From: Planctomycetota bacterium
Lineage (GTDB): Bacteria; Planctomycetota; PLA2; JAEUHO01
NCBI GenBank assembly: GCA_020631815.1
Contig: JACKGW010000010.1
Coordinates: forward strand, 62,001-126,000
Length of the DNA: 64,000 bases
Direction: 5' to 3'
Shown: one piece after another, positions 8,538 through 17,656 of the stretch
How positions within the stretch are numbered: the stretch's first letter is position 1
Layout of the letters: the number at the start of each line of letters is the position of its first letter
Notes under the pieces: model-generated
Database searches by the model: none
What the model saw: only the letters and a program-made list of their open reading frames with translations
Told to the model about the DNA's origin: nothing
Position numbers and translations under genes: made by a program

Positions 8538-11191
8538 CGTCCGTCCTTCCGTTCCCCGATCTCCTCGCGGCGGTCACGCGCACGACCGAAGGGCCGCTGC
8601 GCTTCGAGTCGCTGCCGCCGCCGTGGTTGCTCGTCGTCCTCGTCGTGCTGCTCGGCGCAGGACTGCGCGCGCTCTACGCCCGCGAACGCGGTCGACCCCC
8701 GCGCGGCGGCCGCCTGCTCCTCGCGCTCTTGCGCACGGCCAGCCTCGTCGTGCTGCTCCTCGTGCTCGCGGCCCCCTACCGCGAGATCACGACGACCGCC
8801 GAGGAGAAGGCGCATCTCGTGGTGCTGGTCGACAGCAGCGCGAGCATGCAAGTCCGCGACGGCTACCCGAAGACCATGGCCGAGCGCCTGGCGCCGTACG
8901 CCGGTCGCGCCCAAGACCGCGACCAGCCCACACGCGGCGAGCTCGTAAAGGGCCTGCTCGCGGCCGACGACGGCGCCCTCTTGGCGGCGTGGGCCGATCG
9001 CTTCGTCGTGGACGTGTTCGCCTTCGACGCCGACTGGCGCTCGCTGGGCGCCACGCGCGGCGAGGAGAACGAAATCCCGGCCATCGTGCAAGGCATCGAC
9101 AGCTTGGCCATGGACGGCGGGCGCACGCGCCTGGGCGCGGTGTTGCGCCGCGTGGCCCACGAGTTCGCCCGCCGCCAAGACCAGGACCTCGCGGGCGTCG
9201 TGCTCTTCAGCGACGGACGCGACACCAGCGAAGACGACCCGCCGCAGCAGGCGCTGGCCAGCCTCGACGGGCTCGAAGGCGACCTGCACGTCCTCCCGGT
9301 CGGCCTGGGGAACCCCGCGACGGGCCGCAACGCGTGGCTCGAGCGCGTCCGCGCCGGCGACGTCGTGCTCGTCCGCGACGAAGTGCTCTTCGAGACGGCC
9401 GTACGCCACTCGGGCTTCGAAGGCAGCCCCGCGGACGTCGACGTGGAGATCCTCCAGATCGCCGACGCGTCGGGCGCCCCCATGGAGCCCCGCCGCTACG
9501 AGCTGCGCCGCGGATGGGATGCCGCGCTGTCCACGCACATCGACATGCTCCCGCCCGAGGACGAGGCCGGCGCACCCGTGCGCCTGCGGCTGCCGTTCGA
9601 CGACGCGGGCACGTTCCAGGTCAAGCTGCGCGTGCGGCTCTCCGACGCGGCCGACCGCGCCGACGACAACGTGCCGGACGACGACGTCCGCACGCACGAG
9701 ATCCGCGTCGTGGACCAGCGCATCCGCGTGCTCTACATCGACAACGAGCCGCGTCATGACTGGCGCTTCCTGTCGAGCTACCTCACGCGCGAGCCCGATG
9801 CGCGCTTGGCCCGCGGACGCGAAGAGGCGCGCAGCCGCTTCCAGGTGCACGTGCTGCTGCAGACGGCCGATCCCAGCTACCCGCAGCCCGCCAGCGTCGG
9901 GGAAGTCCCGCTCAAGGCGGTGCCCCGCACGCGGGCCGAGCTGTTCGGCTACGACGTCGTCATCCTGGGCGACATCGACGTGGACGCGATGCGCCGCGAC
10001 AGCCCCGAGCTGCTCGAGCAGCTGGCCGCCTTCGTGGCGGAAGGCGGCGGCTTGGTCCTGCAGGCCGGCGTGGACTACCAGAACCCGCTGCAGCTGCTGG
10101 AGACGCCCCTCGCGCCGCTGATCCCGGTCAACGCCAGCCCGCAAGACCGCCGCGCCTCGCAGACCGTCAGCGAGGAGTTCCGCGTCCAGCTGACGCCGGC
10201 GGGCATCGCCTACCCCGCCTTCGGCGTGGTCCCGGGACGCGACGGCGGCGTGCCGACACCGGAGGAGATCGCCGCCATCTGGTCCGGCGACGATCGTCTC
10301 TCCTCCGATTGGACGTGGTGGTGGATGTACCGCGCCACGGGTGGCTTGCGTCCTGGCGCCACGGCCTTGGCCCGCGTCCAGGCCGAAGGGCGCGCCGACC
10401 TCAAGGACCGTCGCGGCCAGCCCCTCGTCGTGTTCGCCACCATGCCGTTCGGGCGCGGCCGCGTGTTCTGGAGCTCGCTCGACAACACGGCCCGCTTGCG
10501 CCGTGGCCTGCGCGATGCGGTGTTCGGCCCGTTCTGGGAGCAGATCCTGCGTGATCTGGCGACCTACCGGCTGCTCGGCGGCAACAAGCGCTACAAGATC
10601 TTCACCGACGAAGACGAGTACTTCGTCGGCCAGACGGCCACCATCACGATCCGCGCCCTGGACCCACGCTTCGAGCCCCTGACGGACCCGTGGCTCGACG
10701 GCGTGCGCGTGGAGGTCCTCGGCGAGAACGAAGAGAGCGCCGAGACGCTCCTCGAAGGCGATCAACGGCCCGTCAGCCTGCGCGACGAGGGTGCGCCCGG
10801 CATGTACCGGCTGTCGCTTCCGCTCACGAAGCCCGGCACCGTGCGCATCACGATCGACCGCGAAGAGGTCTCGGGTGGGCGCCGCACCACGGAGCGCGCC
10901 GAGAAGCGCTTCCCGGTCAACTTCCGTGCGAAGGAGGACGTGCTGCGTGTGCCTGACCACCGCACGCTCCTCGACATCGCCGTCACGACCAACCCGGGCC
11001 GCGAGTCGGGCGCCCGCGTGCTGGCGCTGGACGAAGTGGCGGACGCCGTCGCGACGATGCCGGCCCGTCCGCGCGAGCGCGTGCTCGACCGCCGCGAGGT
11101 TCCGCAGTGGGACCGCCTCCCCATCCTCCTGCTCCTCGTCGGGCTGCTGGCTGCCGAATGGGCCCTGCGCAAGCGCTGGCACCTGGTGTGA
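8534..11191 (+). CDS. Membrane vWA protein with glutamine-amidotransferase-like domain
   Basis: An 885-residue protein built like its upstream neighbour: two N-terminal helices (30-47 and 61-80), a vWA domain opening with HLVVLVDSSASM (MIDAS DSSAS at 100-104), an Ig/CARDB-like stretch, a GATase1-like segment (FGYDVVILGDIDVD, FVAEGGGLVLQAGVDYQNP), a further beta-rich region, and one C-terminal helix (ILLLLVGLLAAEWALRK). Both proteins lack N-terminal signal peptides and should expose their large domains outside the cytoplasmic membrane. ATGA overlap upstream and GTGA overlap downstream indicate translational coupling. The pair probably interacts, as vWA proteins often dimerise; this is inference. 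Confidence 0.87.
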   Translation: MTSVLPFPDLLAAVTRTTEGPLRFESLPPPWLLVVLVVLLGAGLRALYARERGRPPRGGRLLLALLRTASLVVLLLVLAAPYREITTTAEEKAHLVVLVDSSASMQVRDGYPKTMAERLAPYAGRAQDRDQPTRGELVKGLLAADDGALLAAWADRFVVDVFAFDADWRSLGATRGEENEIPAIVQGIDSLAMDGGRTRLGAVLRRVAHEFARRQDQDLAGVVLFSDGRDTSEDDPPQQALASLDGLEGDLHVLPVGLGNPATGRNAWLERVRAGDVVLVRDEVLFETAVRHSGFEGSPADVDVEILQIADASGAPMEPRRYELRRGWDAALSTHIDMLPPEDEAGAPVRLRLPFDDAGTFQVKLRVRLSDAADRADDNVPDDDVRTHEIRVVDQRIRVLYIDNEPRHDWRFLSSYLTREPDARLARGREEARSRFQVHVLLQTADPSYPQPASVGEVPLKAVPRTRAELFGYDVVILGDIDVDAMRRDSPELLEQLAAFVAEGGGLVLQAGVDYQNPLQLLETPLAPLIPVNASPQDRRASQTVSEEFRVQLTPAGIAYPAFGVVPGRDGGVPTPEEIAAIWSGDDRLSSDWTWWWMYRATGGLRPGATALARVQAEGRADLKDRRGQPLVVFATMPFGRGRVFWSSLDNTARLRRGLRDAVFGPFWEQILRDLATYRLLGGNKRYKIFTDEDEYFVGQTATITIRALDPRFEPLTDPWLDGVRVEVLGENEESAETLLEGDQRPVSLRDEGAPGMYRLSLPLTKPGTVRITIDREEVSGGRRTTERAEKRFPVNFRAKEDVLRVPDHRTLLDIAVTTNPGRESGARVLALDEVADAVATMPARPRERVLDRREVPQWDRLPILLLLVGLLAAEWALRKRWHLV

Positions 11192-14100
11192 GCGGGCGGG
11201 ATCTCGTGCGGCGCCACGCCGTGCTGCGCCGGTCCTGCGTTCGGTTCTGCCTGCTGCTGCTGGCGACGGCACTGCCGCTCCTGGCGGCCCGTTCGTGGGC
11301 TGCCCCGGACGACGACGACCCGTTCGAAGCCGCCAAGATGTTCCAAGTGCCGGACACGGTGGCGGCCCGCAACGCGCTGCAGGAAGCCGATCACGCACTT
11401 GCGCGCGGTGAGACGAACGCAGGGCTCAAGGCCCTCCAGCGCGTGCTCGACGAGATGCCCGACGACTACGCACGCGTGCCCGAGGCCGCCCGGGCCGAAG
11501 CGCTGCTCTGGCGCAGTGCCGCGGAGATCGCGGCCGAGCGCCTCGCACGCCTGACGCCGGAGCAAGCCGCGGCGTACGACCACCTCGTGCAGCCGGCGGC
11601 AGAGCCCGCCATGGACGCCGCACTGGCCGCAGGCGATCTCCATGCCCTCGAGGGCATCGCGCGTCGCTTCGGCGCCTCCCGCTACGGCGCACGCGCCACG
11701 CGCGTGCTCGCCGAGCTGGCGTTGGAGGCGGGCCGCGGTCGAGAAGCCGCCCGCTTGGCCGCCGAAGGCCTGCGGTTCGCTCCGGGCAACGCGGGCCTGT
11801 GGCGCGTGCGGCTGCAGGGCCTGTCGATCGCCGACGACCGCGCGGCGCTCGAACGCTTGGAGCTCCCGGCCAACCTGGGCGAGAGCCGCGACGCCCTGCT
11901 CGAGCTGCGCCAGCGTGCGCTGGAGCGCCTGGCCGGCCTGCGCTCGTACGCCCTCCCCCATGGGTGGGGCGGCGACATGGCGCGACGCGGTGGTGGCCCG
12001 GCCTTGCCGGCCGCGGTGCCTCCGCTGCGCTGGACGGCGCCGCTCCCGCGCGCCGATCGCAGCTTGGACCCGACGTCCTTCCCCGGCGGTCGCCCCGAGC
12101 CCACGCCGGACCATTTCGAGTGGTTGCTCGATGCCGCGCGGCCGATCGTGCCCGTGCTCGACGGTCGCACCGCCTACGTCGCGGACGGCCGATCCGTGCG
12201 CGCGCTGGACCTCTCCAGCGGGCGTCCGCTCTGGCGCTACGACCACGCGAAGGACCCACGGCTCATGCGGACCGACCGCGAGCCCGACGGACGCACCGCC
12301 TTGGACCGCGCGTTCGCGCCCGTCGTTGCCGGGCCGCTGCTGGTGGCCACGGTCGAGGTCCCCCACGAGTTCTACACGGAGCATCTGAGCGGCATGCCGC
12401 TCTCGACCTACCTGCCGCGCCGTCGCGCCGTCGCCATCGACCGCGCGTCGGGCAACGTGGTCTGGATGGCGGGCGGCGACGCGGACGCGCCCACGTGGCT
12501 GCAAGAAGCCTCGGTCGTGGCCCCCGTTGGCGTGGCCGAAGGCGTCGTGGTGGCGCTCGTCGACCAGTTCCTGCAGATGCACAACCTGTCCGTCGTGGGC
12601 TTCGACCTGGCGACGGGGCGCGTGCTGTGGCGCTGCCGCCTCGGATACGGCGCGCGCGAGACCAACCTGTTCGGCAACCCGCTGCGCGAGCTGGCGGGGA
12701 GCGCGATCGCCGTCGCCGACGGCCAAGCCTACGTGGCCACGGGCTTGGGTCTCGTGGCCTCCGTCGACGTGCTCGCCGGGCGCGTTCGCTGGGTGGCTTC
12801 CTACGTACCCCTGCCCATCGAGCCGGTCATCACCTGGTACGAAGCCCCGCTACGCCGCCCCAGCTTCGGGCCGTCACGCGTGGTGGTTGCGGACGACGTG
12901 ATCGTCGTTGCGCCAGGCGACGGTCACCACGTGTGTGCCTACGAACGCGCGACGGGCGTGCTGCGCTGGCGCACGCCCGTACCGGACCGCTTGCCGCGCT
13001 CGACCGTGGCGCACCTGCTCGGCGTCGTGGGTCACGGCGCCGACGCCAAGGTGATCGTGACTGCTGGCGGCGTGACGGCGCTCGACCTGGCCACGGGCGA
13101 CGTGAGCTGGCAGGGCTACACGGACCCGCGACCCAGCGACGTCATCGGCGAAGGCGTCATCGCGGGCGACGAGGTCCTCGTCCCCACGCGGCAGGGCCTG
13201 CAGCGGTTCAGCATTGCGCGCGAGGGCAGCTTCCGCGGCTCCGCGCAGTGGCCCGACGGCGTCGACCCGGGCAACCTCGTCGTCGGCGACGACGTGTTCC
13301 TGGTGGCAGATCGCGAGACCGTCAGCGGGTTCTACGACTGGAACCGCATCGCGGCGCAGATCGAACGCCAGCGCCGGGAGCGCCCCGACGATCCGTGGCT
13401 GCTCGTGGAGGCCGGTGACCTGTACCTGCGCGGCGGGGAGCTCGACCGCGCGCGCGAGATGTTCCAAGCGGGCGAAGACGTCGCCGCACGGAGCGGCGGA
13501 GCCGCCGGGGAAGCCGCGGCCGAAGCCGCGCGCCGCGGCCGCGTCGCGACATGGCTCCACCAGGGTCGCCTGCTCGAAGCCTCCGGTCGCAACGCCAACG
13601 CCATCACGGCGTACGAAGAGGCGGCCCGCCTGGCCATCCAAGCCGCCGACCGCATCGAAGCGCGCCTCCGGCTGCTCGAGCTGCTACCGCACGGCGAGCG
13701 GCGCTGGCGCGACCAGCTCGAGGCGCTTGTGCGCGAGGACGGCGACCAAGAAGCCTGGCCCGATCCCGACCGTACGCCCGTGCTGATCCGACCGTGGGCG
13801 CGGCTGGAGCTGGCGGAAGCCGCCGTGCAGCGTGGCGAGGCGGAGCGGGCGATCGACCTGTGGCAGCTCGTGCTGCGTGACGACCCCGAGGCCGACGTGC
13901 TGGGCCTCGTCGCGGGTCGGGCCGCGGAACGGCGCATCGACGAGACCCTCGCCCAAAGCGGGCGAGCCCCGTACGCGAAGCACGAGGAGGCGGCGCGCCG
14001 CCTGCTGGCCGAGGCCACGACGGAGAGCGACGTCGATCTCGTACTGGCGCGCTACCCGAACAGCCTGGCGCGCGAAGATGGCCTGCGGCGGCGTGCCGCG

Positions 14101-15609
14101 CTTCGACGCCAGGCCGGGCGTCTCGCCGAGGCCAGCGACGACTTCCGCACGCTCGGCTCCACGGCCCGCGACCCCTCCGCCCGCGCGGCCGCGCTCGCGC
14201 AGCTGGTCCAGCTGGAGTCGCAGCGCGGTGCGCTCGGCGCCGCCCGTGCGGCACGCGCAACGCTTCGTCGCCTCTACGCGAACACCGCGTTCGAGGTGGA
14301 CGGTCTGCGCGTCACGGGGGCGACCTGGGCGTTCGACGTGCCGCGACCCGAGGTGCCCGAGGTGGTCGAGCCGCCCATCGCGTCGCCGCTGCACGAGGTG
14401 CACCACGAGCGGGCCGCCGACGAGAGCTGGCTGCAGGCCGTGGACACGGTCGTCGACGAGGCGTGGCCGCGGCCGCCCCTGGCCCTGGTCCACCGCGGCG
14501 ATGCGCTCGTGGGGCTGGACCTCGAGAAGGGCACGCGCCGCTTCACGGTCCAGGTCAGCGCGGTGACGCGTGCGGCGCTCACGCCGGGTCGCGTCATCCT
14601 GCTCGCCGATCGCGGCGAGACGCTTGTCGCCCTGGACGCCGCCACCGGGGCCACGGTGTGGGAGCACGACCTGGGTCTCGCCACGCGCCACGTCACCGTG
14701 CATGGCGGCGTGCTCGTGACGGCCCACCGCGACCTCAACCGGGACGACGGGCTGCTGCGCCTCCATGCCTTCGATGCCATGACGGGAAGCGGGCTCTGGA
14801 CGACGCTGCTCGGCCGCGCCGACCCGGGTCCGCTCGTGGCCGACGCCGACCACGTGTGGCTGCGTCGCACGCGCTACGCCACCACGGCGACCTACCAAGA
14901 CGCCGTCGTCCTCGACATTGCCGACGGGCGCATCCTGCACGAGCTGCCCTTGCCCGCGTTCCCGTTCGGCGAGGCGTGGTCGGACGGCAAGCACCTGGTC
15001 GCGGCGGGCAGCTCGTCGCGCACGCAACCCCCGGCGCTCGTGGCCTACGATCTCGACAGTGGCGCCTCGACGTGGCGCCTGGACTTGCCGGGCGAGGCGC
15101 CGACGGCGCTCGCGACGTCGCCCGAGGGGCGGCTCGTCGTCCTCACGGGCGAGGGTCGTGTCCGCGAGATCGATGCCGCAACCGGCGCCGTCGTGCACGA
15201 GACGGGCATCTTCGTGGGCGAGAACACGGCGGTGCGCCCGTTCTTCGGTACGCCGCTCCTGGTGCAAGACGACCGCTTGGTCTTGCTGCCCGGGCTCCGC
15301 TCGCGGGGAGCCACGCTGCTCGCGTACGCACGCGATACCGGCAAGCTCGTCTGGGAACACCCGCTGACGCCGGAGGGGTTCGTCGGGACGGCCGCCCTGG
15401 GCGCCGCCGGGGACCAGATCTGGGCCTTCGTCCTGCGCGGTGCCCGCCAGGACGTGAGTGCCGAGCTGGTCGTCGTGGACCGTGTGGGAAGCGTCTCCCA
15501 GCGCGTCGATCTCTCGGAGCTGGCCCAAGGGGGACGCCATCCCACCGTGCTGCAGGCCTACGGTGCGTTCCTCGTGGTGGGTCGCCGCGACGCCAGCATC
15601 CTCAAGTAG
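11188..15609 (+). CDS. Very large secreted protein with two PQQ-like propellers and a TPR linker
   Basis: A 1473-residue exported protein. The GTG at 11188 overlaps the upstream stop; residues 1-36 form a signal peptide (CVRFCLLLLATALPLLAARSWA). Helical repeats follow (about 50-260), then a first propeller with blades RALDLSSGRPLWRYD, IDRASGNVVWMAG, FDLATGRVLWRCRL, YERATGVLRWRTP and LDLATGDVSWQG. A TPR-like centre (YLRGGELDRAREMFQAGED, around 740-1000) leads into a second propeller (LDAATGATVWEHDL, YDLDSGASTWRLDL, YARDTGKLVWEHPL). The architecture repeats and extends the protein at 1237-3582. No enzyme motif is visible; a periplasmic or surface scaffold is likely. Translational coupling ties it to the vWA module. 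Confidence 0.85.
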   Translation: MSGRDLVRRHAVLRRSCVRFCLLLLATALPLLAARSWAAPDDDDPFEAAKMFQVPDTVAARNALQEADHALARGETNAGLKALQRVLDEMPDDYARVPEAARAEALLWRSAAEIAAERLARLTPEQAAAYDHLVQPAAEPAMDAALAAGDLHALEGIARRFGASRYGARATRVLAELALEAGRGREAARLAAEGLRFAPGNAGLWRVRLQGLSIADDRAALERLELPANLGESRDALLELRQRALERLAGLRSYALPHGWGGDMARRGGGPALPAAVPPLRWTAPLPRADRSLDPTSFPGGRPEPTPDHFEWLLDAARPIVPVLDGRTAYVADGRSVRALDLSSGRPLWRYDHAKDPRLMRTDREPDGRTALDRAFAPVVAGPLLVATVEVPHEFYTEHLSGMPLSTYLPRRRAVAIDRASGNVVWMAGGDADAPTWLQEASVVAPVGVAEGVVVALVDQFLQMHNLSVVGFDLATGRVLWRCRLGYGARETNLFGNPLRELAGSAIAVADGQAYVATGLGLVASVDVLAGRVRWVASYVPLPIEPVITWYEAPLRRPSFGPSRVVVADDVIVVAPGDGHHVCAYERATGVLRWRTPVPDRLPRSTVAHLLGVVGHGADAKVIVTAGGVTALDLATGDVSWQGYTDPRPSDVIGEGVIAGDEVLVPTRQGLQRFSIAREGSFRGSAQWPDGVDPGNLVVGDDVFLVADRETVSGFYDWNRIAAQIERQRRERPDDPWLLVEAGDLYLRGGELDRAREMFQAGEDVAARSGGAAGEAAAEAARRGRVATWLHQGRLLEASGRNANAITAYEEAARLAIQAADRIEARLRLLELLPHGERRWRDQLEALVREDGDQEAWPDPDRTPVLIRPWARLELAEAAVQRGEAERAIDLWQLVLRDDPEADVLGLVAGRAAERRIDETLAQSGRAPYAKHEEAARRLLAEATTESDVDLVLARYPNSLAREDGLRRRAALRRQAGRLAEASDDFRTLGSTARDPSARAAALAQLVQLESQRGALGAARAARATLRRLYANTAFEVDGLRVTGATWAFDVPRPEVPEVVEPPIASPLHEVHHERAADESWLQAVDTVVDEAWPRPPLALVHRGDALVGLDLEKGTRRFTVQVSAVTRAALTPGRVILLADRGETLVALDAATGATVWEHDLGLATRHVTVHGGVLVTAHRDLNRDDGLLRLHAFDAMTGSGLWTTLLGRADPGPLVADADHVWLRRTRYATTATYQDAVVLDIADGRILHELPLPAFPFGEAWSDGKHLVAAGSSSRTQPPALVAYDLDSGASTWRLDLPGEAPTALATSPEGRLVVLTGEGRVREIDAATGAVVHETGIFVGENTAVRPFFGTPLLVQDDRLVLLPGLRSRGATLLAYARDTGKLVWEHPLTPEGFVGTAALGAAGDQIWAFVLRGARQDVSAELVVVDRVGSVSQRVDLSELAQGGRHPTVLQAYGAFLVVGRRDASILK

Positions 15610-15697
15610 CCCGGCGCCGCACTACACCGTGCAGGAGCACCGTCGGGGGGCCGTGGCCCGCGGCCGGACCCGCCCGAGGTGGTAGCCTGCCCCGTCC

Positions 15698-16960
15698 ATG
15701 CCGGCCCTGCTTCGTCGCTTCCGGTCCGCACGCCGTCGGGTCTCGCGCCCGCACGCCGTCGCTGCGCTCCTCGTGGCGCTCGTGGCCGGAGGCGCGCCGC
15801 TGCCCCGCGCCGCGTGGGCGGACCGCTCGGTCGGTAGCGCGCCCGCGCCGGTCGGCATCGACCTCGTCGACGCACGCACGCGCGCCGCGATCGATCGCGG
15901 CATGTCCTTCCTCGCCGACTTGCAGCGCCCCGACGGATCGTGGCCCAGCGACGCAGGCAAGAAGGTCAACGACGGCTACGTGCTGTTCCCGCCCATCGAC
16001 ACGTCGCGGGCCGTACCTCACGTGGGCGTGACGGCCCTTGCGGTCTTGGCGCTCCTGGCCGGCGGCCACTTGCCGGGCCGCGGGCCCTACGGCGCCAGCA
16101 TGGAGCGCGGCATCGACTTCCTGCTCGAGAAGGTGCAGGACAACGGCTTCATCACCGCCAATGGCACGCGCATGTACAGCCACGCGCTGGCCGTGCTCGC
16201 GCTCGCCGAGACCTACGGCGCCACGCGCAACGACCGCATCCGCGGCAAGCTCGAACGGGCCACGGAGTTCACCGCGGGCTCGCAGAACCCCACGGGCGGC
16301 TGGCGCTACGTGCCCCTCTCGCCCGACTCCGACATGAGCGTCACGGTCTGCCAGGTGGTGGCCTTGCGGGCCGCGCAGAACGCGGGCATCCGCGTGCCGA
16401 GCCGCGTGATCCGCCGCGCGCTCAAGTACGTGATCGAGAGCGCCGTCGTGATCCGCGGCGAGCCGATCGGCTCGTTCTGGTACCAGCCGGAAGACCCCGA
16501 GCGCTTCAACCGTGACAGCTTCGCACTTTGTGCGGCCGCGCTCACGACCATCTTCCAAGCCGGCATCTACGACGACGAAGCGCTCCACGCGTATGCCGCC
16601 GCCCACGGGCTCGACCCGCTGAAGGTGCCCAGCCTGCGACGCTCGATCCAGTACATGGACGAGCAGTACATCGAGACGGCGCGCGACTGGCCCCGTCACT
16701 ACTACTTCTTCTACGGGAACTACTACGCGGCCCAGGCCCTGTACCAGATGGGTGGTCGTGAGCCGCGGCTGTGGGCCGCGTGGTACGCGCGCGTGCGCGA
16801 TGACCTGCTCAGGCACCAGATCGTCAAGCGTGTCCCGGAGACCGGCCGGGACCTCGGCTGGTGGGTCAGCAACGTCGACAGCACCCACGCCTACGCCACG
16901 GCGACGGCCCTGCTGATCCTGCAGTTCCCCCTCGACCACCTGCCCATCCACCAGCGATGA
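15698..16960 (+). CDS. Secreted prenyltransferase/squalene-oxidase-fold protein (toroid 1)
   Basis: A 420-residue protein with a signal peptide (VAALLVALVAGGAPLPRAAWA) and at least five QW-like repeats of the alpha/alpha-toroid type: FLADLQRPDGSWPSD, FLLEKVQDNGFIT, FTAGSQNPTGGWRY, and later helices ending WWVSNVDSTHAYATATALLILQ. The segment PDSDMSVTVCQVVALRAA resembles the acidic motif region of squalene cyclases, but the classical DxDD catalytic motif is absent, so an enzymatic role in terpene cyclisation is unlikely. A TAGCCT box 9 nt before the ATG suggests its own promoter with almost no leader. Its paralogue lies at 26124-27329. Planctomycete genomes carry many such secreted proteins of unknown role. 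Confidence 0.82.
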   Translation: MPALLRRFRSARRRVSRPHAVAALLVALVAGGAPLPRAAWADRSVGSAPAPVGIDLVDARTRAAIDRGMSFLADLQRPDGSWPSDAGKKVNDGYVLFPPIDTSRAVPHVGVTALAVLALLAGGHLPGRGPYGASMERGIDFLLEKVQDNGFITANGTRMYSHALAVLALAETYGATRNDRIRGKLERATEFTAGSQNPTGGWRYVPLSPDSDMSVTVCQVVALRAAQNAGIRVPSRVIRRALKYVIESAVVIRGEPIGSFWYQPEDPERFNRDSFALCAAALTTIFQAGIYDDEALHAYAAAHGLDPLKVPSLRRSIQYMDEQYIETARDWPRHYYFFYGNYYAAQALYQMGGREPRLWAAWYARVRDDLLRHQIVKRVPETGRDLGWWVSNVDSTHAYATATALLILQFPLDHLPIHQR

Positions 16961-17003
16961 GCACGGCATCCGGCGCTGCGTGGCGTGCGCCGCGGGGCGT
17001 CGT

Positions 17004-17624
17004 GTGAACCCGGCGGGCGACCCGTCCCCTGCCAGCGGCGACCCGATCGGGCAGCGGCTCATGGAGCGCGTGCGCGACGGAGACCGCGAGGCCTTCGCCG
17101 AGCTGTATCGCCGCGAGGCACCACGCGTCTTTGCGGTTCTGGTCCACCTGTGCGGCGCGCGCGAACGCGCGGAGGACGTGCTGCAGGAGGTCTTCCTCAA
17201 GGCCTGGCGCGCCGCGCCGCGGTGGCGCGCCGAGGCGCCGGTCGGCGCCTGGCTCCTGGCCATCGCGCGTCGCGCCGGCTGGAACGCCAGCGCGTTTCGT
17301 CGTCGACGACGCGCGCTCCGACGCACCGGCGCTGCGGCCGACATCGAGGCGGTGGACGTGTCGGCCCCCGGGCGCCAGGACGGCCCGGGGCAGGCGGACG
17401 AGGTGGCTCGGGTGCGTCGCGCGCTGGCCCGTCTCTCCCCACCGCTGCGCTTCGTGTTCGTGCTCGTCCGGCTCCACGGGTCGACGCTGGCCGAGGCGGC
17501 CGACGCGGCGGGCGTCCCCGTGGGCACGGTCAAGAGCCGCCTCGCGGCCGCCGAGACCAAGCTCCGCACCTGGCTCCAAGAGGGCGACCGAACCTCCGCG
17601 CCCGATCGCGGTTCTCCTCGATAG
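17004..17624 (+). CDS. ECF-type RNA polymerase sigma factor
   Basis: A 206-residue sigma-70 family factor with region 2 (DREAFAELYRREAPRVF...AEDVLQEVFLKAWR) and region 4 (LSPPLRFVFVLVRLHGS, then the helix-turn-helix AADAAGVPVGTVKSRLAAAE), and no region 3, as in ECF factors. The start is uncertain: GTG at 17004 follows a GGGGC stretch, while GTG at 16980 in the same frame would add eight residues with no ribosome site. The gene lies 33 nt before a FecR-type membrane regulator, the usual sigma/anti-sigma pairing, and sits in the middle of the MoxR-containing run, so it may control that run. No promoter motif for its regulon could be derived here. Confidence 0.92.
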   Translation: MNPAGDPSPASGDPIGQRLMERVRDGDREAFAELYRREAPRVFAVLVHLCGARERAEDVLQEVFLKAWRAAPRWRAEAPVGAWLLAIARRAGWNASAFRRRRRALRRTGAAADIEAVDVSAPGRQDGPGQADEVARVRRALARLSPPLRFVFVLVRLHGSTLAEAADAAGVPVGTVKSRLAAAETKLRTWLQEGDRTSAPDRGSPR

Positions 17625-17656
17625 AGGGCGGCCCGTCCGCCCCGAGGTCCCCACCC

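Noticed and set aside
8048..11398. A 1116-codon minus-strand open frame opposite the vWA gene
   Set aside because: Antisense shadow. The plus-strand gene has vWA and membrane features and coupled start and stop.
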